Below, piece after piece: positions 34,501 through 43,824 of a DNA stretch of 64,000 nt. Position 1 is the first letter of the stretch. Each line of letters starts with the position of its first letter. Below the pieces are notes generated by a model that did not search any database, was not told the origin of the DNA, and worked only from the letters and a program-made list of their open reading frames with translations. The position numbers and the translations under genes were made by a program. The stretch covers positions 620,001 through 684,000 of the forward strand of contig JAWWNJ010000120.1 in the NCBI GenBank assembly GCA_037176885.1, read 5' to 3'. Source of the stretch: Favolaschia claudopus. Its lineage: Eukaryota; Basidiomycota; Agaricomycetes; Agaricales; Mycenaceae.

Positions 34501-35164
34501 CTACGGCTTGCGGAGACCAAATACAAACAGAAAAGCGATAACATGAGGAATAATGTGTTGCCGCCACCCTCCAAGGAAGACAGTTTCGGCCAGGAAAACC
34601 ATTGCGGGGAAAGTGATTGGGACGATCAACCAATCATCTACGCAAGATTACAAAAGTCAGAGCGGATAAAGTACATTCCATGAAAAATACCGACCTGGAT
34701 AGGGCGGCGGCGGCGGTGGAGGAGGAGGAGGAGGAGGAGGAGGTGGTGGTGGTGGAGGCGAAGGCAGGGCACCACAAAGTGGACAAGCACCGCAATGACG
34801 ACAAGGACGAGGGTAGAAGACGGGTCGCTCTGTGCGCACGATTTTCAGCGAGTACAAAGACAGAATCAGCAAGAGAGCACACCTAAATCATCCGGAGAAG
34901 GGCAGCGATAACTAGGCATGAACAATGTAGGGTGATTTTGGAACAATTGTAGGGAATTTGGGAGACGCTGAACTGCAGCACTGAAAGTTGTGAGGTGAAA
35001 TAAGGCAGCAAACAATTAGCGAAACTAACCTTCTGAGTAGAATTCTCGTTGGGGAGATGGAGTTCGGTACGATATAATTCTTCTCGCAAAGACAATAGTC
35101 GAGAAGAACGCGAGGCGGCGAGGAGTGCCTGAATCGCCGATTCAATCCACGAGGTACTCCACAA
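34501..35164 (-). CDS. Small membrane protein with polyproline run (partial model)
   Basis: The last exon (34501-34637) encodes DDWLIVPITFPAMVFLAETV and ends FVFGLRKP; it is hydrophobic. It joins in phase, through GTCGGT...GCGTAG, to 34695-34882. That exon encodes a membrane helix (LLLILSLYSLKIV), a Cys-rich CRHCGACPLCG and about 19 prolines. A first exon at about 35031-35164 (MWSTSWIESAIQALLAASR) has a good donor but its phase does not fit, so the 5' structure is unresolved. I do not recognise the family; two membrane segments around a Cys/Pro-rich loop are what can be seen. The polyproline run is read as polyglutamate on the other strand, a shadow. Confidence 0.45.
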
Positions 35165-35245
35165 CAGGCATGGCGGAGCGGGGAGTCGTTAGGCGGGGGG
35201 TTTTGACGGCAGCGTATCAGGCAGAGGCGACACCGGAGACTCCCC

Positions 35246-35457
35246 CATGATGAACACGGCTGGAGTCTCTTCGGTCACGAACGACGGACAAGGCTGCAGT
35301 CGGGCTGCAGACAGAAAAGAAGGCTATCGTGACCGTGACTGTGACATACTACCAAACTGGGACCTGGCTGCATCCCACCAAGTCCACTCCCGCCTTAGAC
35401 GTCGTGCCCACTACCGGCTGCATCTTCGCGAGTTGACTCCAGCCGTGTTCATCATGG
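35246..35457. repeat. Fold-back repeat carrying the TGTTCATCAT motif
   Basis: CATGATGAACACGGCTGGAG at 35246 and its inverse GACTCCAGCCGTGTTCATCATGG near 35435-35457 form arms of about 23 bp around a 165-bp loop. The arms contain the leader motif found upstream of neighbouring genes. A third motif copy is at 35495-35508. Confidence 0.65.
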
Positions 35458-35928
35458 TGGAGATCCAAGCGTAACTCGACCTCTCCGCTTCAACCATGTT
35501 CATCATGGGGAAGTTATTCGTATCTGCACAACGTGCCTCGAGGACTTGGCTCTTATTGTTCTTTTGGGATGGATTTATCCGCAGGATCGCCAGATTCAAC
35601 TCCGGCTTTTCATTCTGGCTTGCTGCCGCTCTTTGTGTCGCTGCTCCTCGCTGCTGACAACGTAGCGCCGATAGAAGTCATCACCCCGCTCTCGATTTAC
35701 TCCCGACAACCGTTGCAGCAGGATTCTTCATACATTCCTCATTCAAAGCGGTAGGTTTATTTTTGTGCTTCACTACGCCTCACCGCTCAATTGCCCTATC
35801 CCTAGGCATTCTCTTATGGCGACGGAAACAGTAAATCGTAAACAGAATGTCTCGCAGTAAATCAAGCAGTATATTTTCAAGAAATGATCAATCAACGAAT
35901 GCTCTACATCCGTGCCTTGTATCTACCC

Positions 35929-37310
35929 TCACGATTTCTTTGGCATGTTCTGCCAGATAAATAACACGCCGATCAGGATCAGAAGGAATTGAAAGGCATT
36001 AGCAAGGATGCCAGCTGCCCGTACACTCTTCTTACGCCCCATCTTCTTCCATATCATGATGTCGTTACGACCACCTAGCTCTCCGGAGCGCGCCGCGAAA
36101 ATCGTGCTAATGCCGTCGATGTCTGCGGCCTGTTATTTCTCGGCCCTCAGCACGATCCCAACAATTGACTTCTATCTCACCGTCACAGCTTGGACCCAGT
36201 CGCGTGTTCCCACTTGCAGCTGATCTAAGAGTTCACCATTCCAGTGGTCCAATACATAGACAGCGCCATGGTCGCTTCCACACACAATCGCGCCTCCATC
36301 GTCGGCGAAACAGACTTGGCGTGGTCGTGCCTCCTCCTGCGTCAGTGCAATCTCAAAGGTCTTGAGTTTGTGGTCGTCATCAAGCCGATAGAGCACCGCT
36401 CCTTCGAATGGATCCTCCAGACACATGAGACCCTTCCGAGAATTAATGGCAACTCCGCCTCTGAAAAGGAGCGTGCTAAACCAAGAGCGCATCCAATGAC
36501 AGCTAGCTGCACTCACATCTTTCCACCAACGAACCGTGTCTTGACGGTACTTCCATCGACCCCTCGCAACGTCCGGCTATGCAGTGAGGTCAGTCGCGAT
36601 TGGAGAAATCTAGGCATAATACATATACTGACATGGAGCCATCATAGAGGGTGAAAACAATTACTTCTCGCTCTGTGTTTTTGTAGTCCCCAAACGCGAT
36701 TGCTTTCGGTACTGCACCCTTCATTGGGATTGTAAATAGAGGTTGCAGATTTGAAGTGCGGTCCAATGTATACGACTGGACAACGCCGCTTGCAGTACAA
36801 AGGGCAAGGCGGTTAGACGCTGGGTCAAACGCCAATCCAGTCAACTCTGCCGATCCAAAGATCTCCTTGCAATACATCTCTTCCAACTTCTATTGCGTAT
36901 CGTCATGGAGGGCAGAAGGCCAAAGCCAGCAACAACATACATTTTCGTTGGTCATTTTCCACGCTCCCAAGTGGCCATACTGGGTACCGTAAAATAGCAG
37001 CTCTCTGGATTCATTTTCGCGTCGAATCCACAGTAAGCATGTCGTTGCTCCTCGTCCACCAGCACCGGCGGGTGACTCGAGAAGCTTGGACGTTTTCAGG
37101 TCCCAAACGCGAGTACCGTCAATTCCTAGACTGAATATCAGCACGACCCTTCGCCATCACAGGGTTCCAGGAATCACCCCCGCTCGCGAGCAACTTGCAG
37201 TCCTCAGTGACGGCAAGGCGATGCACGGCTCCTCTATGGCCAGTCAGGGTGCCGCACGGTGTGTAGACTTTACAGTAGGATTTCTTTTCGGAAGAGAGCA
37301 TCGGAGGCAT
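35929..37310 (-). CDS. WD40-repeat protein with C-terminal membrane anchor
   Basis: Exons, right to left: 37178-37310, 36941-37125, 36633-36889, 36517-36576, 36181-36460 and 35929-36122. The chain shows the agaric WD40 signatures LTGHRGAVHRLAVTED, LASGGIDGTRVWDLKT, ELTGLAFDPASNRLAL, VAINSRKGLMCLEDP, RPRQVCFADDGGAIVCGSDHG and DWVQAVTV. The last exon has IDGISTIFAARSGE and ends in a hydrophobic helix (ILANAFQFLLILIGVLFIW), implying a membrane-tethered beta-propeller. The ATG chosen at 37310 starts MPPMLSSEKK. The final exon join does not keep phase with canonical sites, so either an unusual splice or a one-base change exists there. Its molecular partners are unknown. Confidence 0.75.
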
Positions 37311-37326
37311 CGGCGCGGAACTATTC

Positions 37327-37339
37327 GATGATGAACACC
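37327..37339 (-). promoter_or_regulatory. TGTTCATCAT leader motif, WD40 gene
   Basis: GGTGTTCATCATC on the minus strand, 16 bp upstream of the WD40 start codon. It is the same core as at 40756-40770 and 43665-43684. Function is inferred from recurrence only. Confidence 0.4.
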
Positions 37340-37686
37340 GAGCAGTACACAATATGCGGGTCGGAGAGGAATGGGAGCGAAGGTGTCAATGAGACGGACA
37401 CCTGAGAGCAACAAGAAACAGACTCACCAGTAACGAGGGAGAAATGGGAGTGAAATATGAGTCGTTTCGAACAAGGGATGCACCCAGATTGCGCAAAGAC
37501 CTACATATTTAAAATGGTGTGGCAGCGCGCGTGCTTCCAAATGGAGCGCCCTACAATATTGGTTTCGAAGTTCGATAAAGAAGATGCGCATACACGTGTT
37601 GAATGCCTTATTGTCCTGCTCATGATTCTATATTCTCCCTTCGTCGTAGGGGCTCCCAAACGATCCTTCTCCCCTCCTCGTCGTAG

Positions 37687-38627
37687 ATGGACGCTCACCC
37701 TGCCCAACCCTTCTTCGCGCTCCCGCCTGCAGTGGACGCTCCACCCACTGGCGCAGGACAGCCTTTTTTCGCAGTCCCTATCGCTCCGCCTCGTCCAGTT
37801 GTCCTGCTCTTGGACATGTCCCCCGTTCCACGCCCCTTGTCGTCGCTTGTTCTTGATCACCGAAAAATTCCGCGCATACGTTTCAAGTCGGAAAGGGCAC
37901 CATCCGCCGCTCCTCGCGCCCAATCCGTTCGCATTCAGACGCCGGGTGCTGCGGCCCGCGCTCATTCCATTCGTCTCCCAACGCCCATACCCGATACCAC
38001 CATGTCGCGCGCGACAACCCCCGCGTCGGACCTCCGTTCCTCTCCTTTCTCTGACGTCCAATCTCTGCATGACGTGTCGCCTGTGCCGGGCTCCTTCACC
38101 GACTCGAATACCGCACTCATCAAGCGTCCTAAAGGCGTCCAGGATAACATAAAGAAGATAACAACGATTGCAGAGCCCCTGCGGGAGGAAATTTTGGTAG
38201 GTTATTCCCAGACGAAAGGTACACTTTGCTGATCACAAATGCAGACACACATCGCGGTTCTCGCGCCCTCTTTCCTTGACGCAACGTTGGCGTACGGAGG
38301 TCAGGACCCCGCCCGCTATGCGGAATTCCGACAGCAAGTAAGCCGCATATCGTCTTGTCAATCCTTTTTCACCCAACAGATTCGTCTCCATCCAGATTGT
38401 CGCAAAATTCCCAATACTCGCTCTCCATGAAGGGGCGTGGCCGCTGCAGTGTCTCGTCACACACTACCTTAGAAATGCTCGTCGTACCGTCAAGGGTAGG
38501 TCGACCAAACGCAAAATGCTCACAGACATCGCCATCCGCGCCCAGAGCGAGTGAGTTGCTTATTTTGTCCCTGGGTCTCATTTGTGGCGACGTTTCACTG
38601 ACTTCATGCAGATTGCGCAAGTCTTGA
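37687..38627 (+). CDS. Pro/Ser-rich protein of unknown function (cluster gene A)
   Basis: Exons 37687-38196, 38245-38337, 38396-38550 and 38612-38627 join in frame at GT-AG sites to give about 257 aa. Residues 1-140 are Pro/Ala/Ser-rich, with repeated (R)IxTP-like pieces (SVRIQTPGA, SIRLPTPIPD). Next come a conserved-looking KRPKGVQDNIKK segment and a C-terminal helical part (FPILALHEGAWPLQCLVTHYL) ending in a basic tail (RRTVKGRSTKRK). I do not recognise a named domain. The layout recalls multi-copy agaricomycete proteins of unknown function. It is first of four same-strand genes and has a 40-bp pyrimidine-rich stretch just before the ATG, normal for fungal leaders. Confidence 0.6.
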
Positions 38628-39531
38628 ACTTTTTTATTGTGAACACGAGCATTCGGGTACATACACGCTCCTCATGTTGCTCGCCATGATGTATTTGTAA
38701 ATATAAACATTTTTCTTGGAATATTTTTTCATATGTGAGCCAAATATGACCCGAGCCTTGCCCGGTCATGTTTGGCTGCCGCCTTACCGCCAGGTTTGGA
38801 CATGAGGTCATGCCGGCAGAAGCCATACCGGCTTGGCTGCAGCCTGGCTGCAGCCCTTCCCTCCTTGTCTGCAACCATGTTCATCATGGTGCAGACCGTC
38901 CCTCCATCTTGCGGCCATGTTCATCACGGTGCAGACCCCCCCTCCCAACCCGTCTAACCACCCTCAACTCTCGGTATCGACTTATTCGATTCATACACAT
39001 GAGGCTGGAGTCGTGCCTTCTTCGACTACAAGACCATTTCTGCAAAACAATAAGCCTTTGTCCGGTTTCCGCCCAGCGACCGGGTTTCTTGGCTCCGGAC
39101 CCACGAGGCTCGTATGATAACAAGGGTTTTTTTTTCGAGACAATAAGCTACGCGCACGTTTTCGCCACCGACCAGGCCGCTCCGCTTCGAGCGGTAATCG
39201 CGCAACCCCGTGTTCTCGACAGCGGCGCGTCGAAGCAAAATGCAGCCAATGCGATTTTAATTTGCGTTGGAGCAAGCGCCGCTCAGCCAACGCTCAACAA
39301 TAAACACACCTTGGCCCAAAATATCTCTTCTTTCAGCTGCGTCATCGCTTCGATGCTGAACAAAAAAAGCTACCGCCGCATGTTCTGTGATCACCCCGTA
39401 TCGGAAATTGACGCGCCCCGATTCCTTGTGACAGCAGCGCCTCTACGAAATGGTGTTCACTCAAGTAAAAATGGCTCCTCCGTACCAACATCGTCTTCAC
39501 TTGTCAAGTTTCCATCCTCCTTTCGCTCGCA
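38628..39531. promoter_or_regulatory. Spacer with two copies of the TGTTCATCA leader motif
   Basis: ATGTTCATCATGGTGCAG (38877-38894) and ATGTTCATCACGGTGCAG (38917-38934) lie 40 bp apart, just after a GGCTGCAGCC tandem (38838-38860). An ORF spans 38768-39538 but has no recognisable motif. If its ATG at 38999 is real, it would place another start about 65 bp after the motif pair. Confidence 0.35.
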
Positions 39532-40118
39532 ATGGTGAACAGTCGTATTTTCATCCCTGCTGAGCCGCCTGTAAGCATCTTTCAGTAACATAGACTGAAA
39601 GAACCTAATCTATTCCAAGGCCATCGAATTTACCTTGCAGGCGCTCTCGTTCTCTACGTCGTCCGCCTCTGCACGTCGCGTTCAAATCGCGACCCGGTCC
39701 CGAGATACCCAACCACAGTCCAACCGCTTCGCCTGCGTTGAATTCAACATGGGGCATTCCCACTTCCAATCCCACATACACGACATTCTCGTTAATTTAA
39801 AGCACGGACGCTTTCGCTCTCGATTTCGTATCTTTCTCAAACGTCACATCCGACTCCCAGCCAACGCCGTATTTGACGTCAAAGGCGACATTATCGTGAT
39901 GCGCGTTGCCTCAGAAAACTCAAATTCCCTCGTCCACTTGCGGTCTTCGGATGCGCCACTCATTCGTTTCATCATGAGGAAGTGTGTCCCTTCGCTGTTG
40001 TTTTTTGGTGGTCTCTGATTCAACGATTCTCAGGCTTGTACCGACTTTGCATACAGTGCAATCTAACTGCCGCAAACCCGTTCCCAAAGTTTTAGATTTC
40101 GAGCGAGCACGTCGCTAG
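39532..40118 (+). CDS. Small protein of unknown function (cluster gene D)
   Basis: Exons 39532-39570, 39641-39981 and 40034-40118 join in phase at GT-AG sites, giving 154 aa. The N-terminus is NSRIFIPAEPP. The central part has a basic patch (RFRSRFRIFLKRHIRLP) followed by FDVKGDIIVMRV and VHLRSSDAPLIRFIMRKLVPT, which looks like a compact alpha/beta fold. The pattern (RLPxNxxFDxxGDIxVMRV...VxLRSxD) reminds me of small agaricomycete proteins without assigned function. No catalytic motif is evident. It is the second confidently modelled gene in the four-gene block, about 0.9 kb after gene A and 0.7 kb before gene B. Confidence 0.6.
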
Positions 40119-40239
40119 CTGTTGGTCGAGTGCTCAGTATATAATAACGTTAATCTTGAATTATGATTATCTTGTGACGCGCAGAACCGAAAATTGAGCT
40201 CTATTCGAAACATCTTGGACGTAGCGTATCACCTTCCTT

Positions 40240-40610
40240 TTTCAGAAACACATGTCCTTTTTGGGGAACAATAAGATTGGGCCCCGAGGAACTCGATGCC
40301 GTGAGGACGGAGCAGCAATCCGAATAGACAACGCGCTTCCCTTTTTCGAAAACAAGAAGCGCGGAACTGGTTTTGAGGGAACACGCTTCGTGAAAGCGGA
40401 AGTCCAATTCGGTGACACAAAGGGAACTTCCTTTTCCGAAGAAAACAATAACCAGAGCAGCAATTTGAAGAGACGACGCGCCTCCCTTTTCTGGAAACAA
40501 GAACGGCCGAAATTGGAGCTGAGGGGAAATGCTGCATGACGGCGTGGAGGTGTAATTTGGAGAAAGGTCAATTCCTTTTTCGAAAACAATAATCATGTAC
40601 GGTATAAAAG
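40240..40610 (+). promoter_or_regulatory. Five-fold TTTTCGAAAACAATAA motif array and TATA box upstream of gene B
   Basis: The motif TTCC-TTTTT-CG-AAAACAA(T/G)AA, with variants, recurs at about 40267, 40351, 40444, 40496 and 40585. The last copy lies 11 bp before TATAAAAG (40603-40610), which is about 210 bp upstream of the gene B ATG. Several copies contain a GAA/TTC arrangement loosely like a heat-shock element. Regulatory function is inferred from repetition and position. Confidence 0.5.
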
Positions 40611-40755
40611 ATCTCTAGCTATGCCAGCAAGCCTCCATAACGAACCATTCCCTTTATCCTCTTTCTTGCACACTGCGCCTCTATACTCTCGATCGTCCTC
40701 GCGTCTTGTCTCTTCACAAACTCTGTGCTGCAATTCTGGGGTTCTCTAGTTTGAC

Positions 40756-40770
40756 GGTGTTCATCATCGT
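40756..40770 (+). promoter_or_regulatory. TGTTCATCAT leader motif, gene B
   Basis: GGTGTTCATCATCGT, 51 bp upstream of the gene B start codon and 145 bp after the TATA box, so it is probably in the 5' untranslated leader. It shares GACGG-TGTTCATCATC with both motif copies before gene C. Confidence 0.4.
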
Positions 40771-40821
40771 AAACTATCTCGTCTCCAATCTGAAGCGTTT
40801 TTTTGATTCAACGAACTACTC

Positions 40822-43174
40822 ATGGACGAGGACATCTCCATGCCCACGGCGACTGAGGTCAAGCTTTGATTTTGTTGTCCGCGTCATGCACTCATTATCG
40901 CCGTAGGTGCAGCGTCAGCGCGACGCGACTCCCTCAAGGTCCGATGACACCGCTCCTCAACCGTCTGAGAAACGCGTAGCCGTGGCGGGTCCGTCTCGCA
41001 CCGTCGTCGACAATGTCAGTATTGTTCACGTTGTTGACGTTGTATCAATACTGATTCCATTAAGGCCAATGAGATGTCGAAATATTATCAAGACTTGTAC
41101 CACAAAGAGAAACAATCCAGAATCGCCGCGGAGAACAAGGCGGCGGCGGCTCTTCAAAAGGCTCATGCCGCAAAGGACATTGCTCGAGAGACGGCCCGCA
41201 TCGAAACCGAACAATACGTGGGGGAGTACGAGAAGTCTTGTCAATTGCACTATGGATCGCAGGTTTCCCAATTAGAGGGGCAAATCGAAGCTCTCCACCG
41301 TCAAACCCAGCTCTTGCAAGATCAGCTCAGCCAGGAGCAGCAGCGAGTGGTATGTTTGCGTTTTGTTCGTATACTAGCATTTAACCCGCTGTTACAGTCC
41401 TCCGACAATGCCTCCATGACCGCTCAGCTTCAACAAGCTCAGCAGGACAAGGAAACTCAGCTGGTATGTCAAAAAATTCTCATCTGCCGTTCACTTGACT
41501 AAAATCGGCGCAGGCCGCAGCAGCCGCTGCTCTGAACGACTTGCAGATCCAAAAAAACAATGAGCTGGTATGTGTTCTTCGACGGCTGGTTTCTATAGTT
41601 GGCTGAAATTTGCCAAGGCCGCAGCGGCTGCTGCTCTCGACGAACTCCAGGCAGAAACGCAGAAGCAACTCGTGAGTCATGGATCGGGCTGATGTGTTCA
41701 AGGTGTTGATCATGTTTATAGACTGAAAAATCCAACGATGCGCTGGTCTTAATCTCAAGACTTCGCTCGCAGCGCTCGTATGCGCCAGGCTCTTCTCAGG
41801 CGCCCTTCCCAGATGGTCCGCCACATCTTCGCGTCGATTTCATGTCGCAAGAAACCAGGAAGCAGCATGCTTCTGAACGCTTGATCCACAAAGCATCGAA
41901 CCGCATCCCGATTATCCCCCTGCAGCCACCACTCCCAGGTCCATCCTCCGGCCCCAACGATAACGAGCCCGACTCTGACTCGGCCACGGAACGCTACAAG
42001 CATACCAAAGGGGTCGTGGAAGACATTCTAGAGGAAATGGGCTTCAAATCGGCGATCAAGAAGAAGAAGGGGGGCAAAGCGAAGAGGGGGAATGCGCTTT
42101 ACCGGCAGGATATCCTAGCTCAGCAGGCGACGCTTACCAGAGAGGAGGATCTGGATTACAAGGTTGGCTGTCGCTTGCCGACCACCTTGGCCTGGCTAAC
42201 TTTGTTCTGTAGAAAGGTCTTAGGGTACTCTTCCACGGACTAACCTCGACCGTCGTCAGCGAAGATTTCAAGAACTACGTGCCTGCGCCCGCCGATTTAG
42301 TCCTCCAATTCAATAACGGAGAAGGTGGCTCGTTCCCCTCTTCGACGCAACTGGATTTTGGGACCGGCTTCATGTCGTCGTTATGGAATGTGAAAATCAT
42401 TGCAGTTTGGCGCAAAACTTTTCAGGACAAGCGTACCGCCGAGAACTGGCCCGTCCCGGTCGTCAGTGACGGCTATGTCCAAGGCTTGCTGTTCGGCATA
42501 TTGAAAGATTGCCATGAAGCTTGGGCCAGATGGCAGCCCCGCTGGTTGAAGCTTGAAGGGAGACCAGAGACGGCGGCAGAGGTACGAGCACGCATGGCGG
42601 CGTATTTGGCGAAGCGGAAAGGACAAACCAATAATCGCACAAAGAAACAGCGGGTGAGTTTCAGTCTCATCTACCTTATCACTCCGTTGACATTCTACAT
42701 AAGAAACTTGACAAGCGGAAGGACATCGTCGTTGAGGTACTCAAACTCAAGATATTGCACTCAGCCCCCGATCTCGAGTTCTGGAAATTACTGGAAAGGA
42801 TTCTCAAATACTTGGATGTGGAGGGAATGTCGTCGGACGAGGATGGTATTGAGCAGTATGGTGGGCGCATCCAGCCCATATACAAAGTCAAATTTTGTGT
42901 TTGGCGCGCCGCCACCATTTCCGACTATATGCGGATCGTCGATGACACTGGTCCCACCATCGCAGACAATCGCGGGAACGCCGCGTTCCCTCGAGTGCGT
43001 TGCCCAGAACTTTTATCCACCACCCCAGCTCCGAAAGGTCTGCCGATCAAGATGTATGACGAGAAGTGGCTGGCAGCACAACGCCAACGCAACCCAGATT
43101 TCGAGGAGGAGATGGAGATTTCTAAAGATGCGTTCGAGTTGATGGTTGCGGCAACTAGTTCTATGTCGTTGTAA
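40822..43174 (+). CDS. Coiled-coil protein with duplicated mini-exons (cluster gene B)
   Basis: Nine exons, all joined GT-AG in phase: 40822-40857, 40907-41014, 41065-41349, 41398-41463, 41514-41567, 41618-41671, 41722-42162, 42213-42653 and 42704-43174, giving 651 aa. The N-terminal third (from YYQDLYHKEKQSRIAAE) is a long coiled coil. Exons 5 and 6 are each exactly 54 nt, encoding AAAAAALNDLQIQKNNEL and AAAAAALDELQAETQKQL, a clear exon duplication. Then follow a basic segment (KKKKGGKAKRG), a part with LVLQFNNGEGG and NWPVPVVSDGY, and a C-terminal part with VEVLKLKILHSAPDLEFWK and FCVWRAATISDYMR. A TAG-GTGCAG double acceptor at exon 2 gives a possible two-residue alternative. No known domain was recognised; a DNA- or protein-binding scaffold is a guess. 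Confidence 0.7.
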
Positions 43175-43664
43175 ATGTTGTTACCGTACCGCTTGTGCAT
43201 CCCAGTAGTCGAAAGCGTCGAATGCGGCTGGAGAAACTTGAATATACTGTTGTTTTCTTGGCATAGTCCTACTCTTCACGCAATGAACTTAAGCCACTCC
43301 ATTCATGTAACAATTCCGGCACTCAACAGAACTTCGGTCTTGAGCTTAGTGTAACACAAACCGCTTGAGGATTCACGCAAGATACAAGGCAAGGACAAGG
43401 GAACAAGAACTGGAAGCCTCGCGCACGCAATTGGCAACAATTAAGATAAGTGGTTAGAAGTGGCTTTGAATGTACAAGTAGACTTGAAGTAGGGTAGATT
43501 GTTTTAATTTGGAATCATAACTGCTTTGAACCAAATATAATGGACACGGTGGAGGCGAGAATCGAGTCGAGACTGTCCGGAATCGAAACGCCATAGGTAA
43601 CATCACATGCATGTCACGGTCACACTCCTGCCCTGCTTCCACCACCACCGCATTCTCAGCTGAC

Positions 43665-43787
43665 GGGTGTTCATCATCCTGCAGCGTCTCGACACAATCC
43701 TTTCCAGCCTAATTTATCCTCATTCCTCAGTTGGAGACGGCAACAGCGTTCAAGACCGACCGCTGACGGGTGCTCGTCATCCTGCAG
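43665..43787 (+). promoter_or_regulatory. Pair of TGTTCATCAT leader motifs, gene C
   Basis: GGGTGTTCATCATCCTGCAG (43665-43684) and GGGTGCTCGTCATCCTGCAG (43768-43787) lie 103 bp apart. Each is preceded by CTGAC. The second is 37 bp upstream of the gene C start codon. Confidence 0.45.
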
Positions 43788-43824
43788 CTTCCGATCCTCA
43801 TCCCTCTCGTCTTAACTCCAGTAT

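Noticed and set aside
34657..34886. Polyglutamate/polyvaline ORF on the plus strand
   Set aside because: It is the antisense of a CCN/GGN triplet run; the minus-strand reading (polyproline after a membrane helix) splices in phase with the next exon, so the plus-strand frame is a shadow.
38768..39538. 256-aa plus-strand ORF as a cluster gene
   Set aside because: The peptide is low complexity, spans repeat motifs and has no conserved-looking block; the gene start at 39532 lies within its end. Kept only as a note in the spacer.
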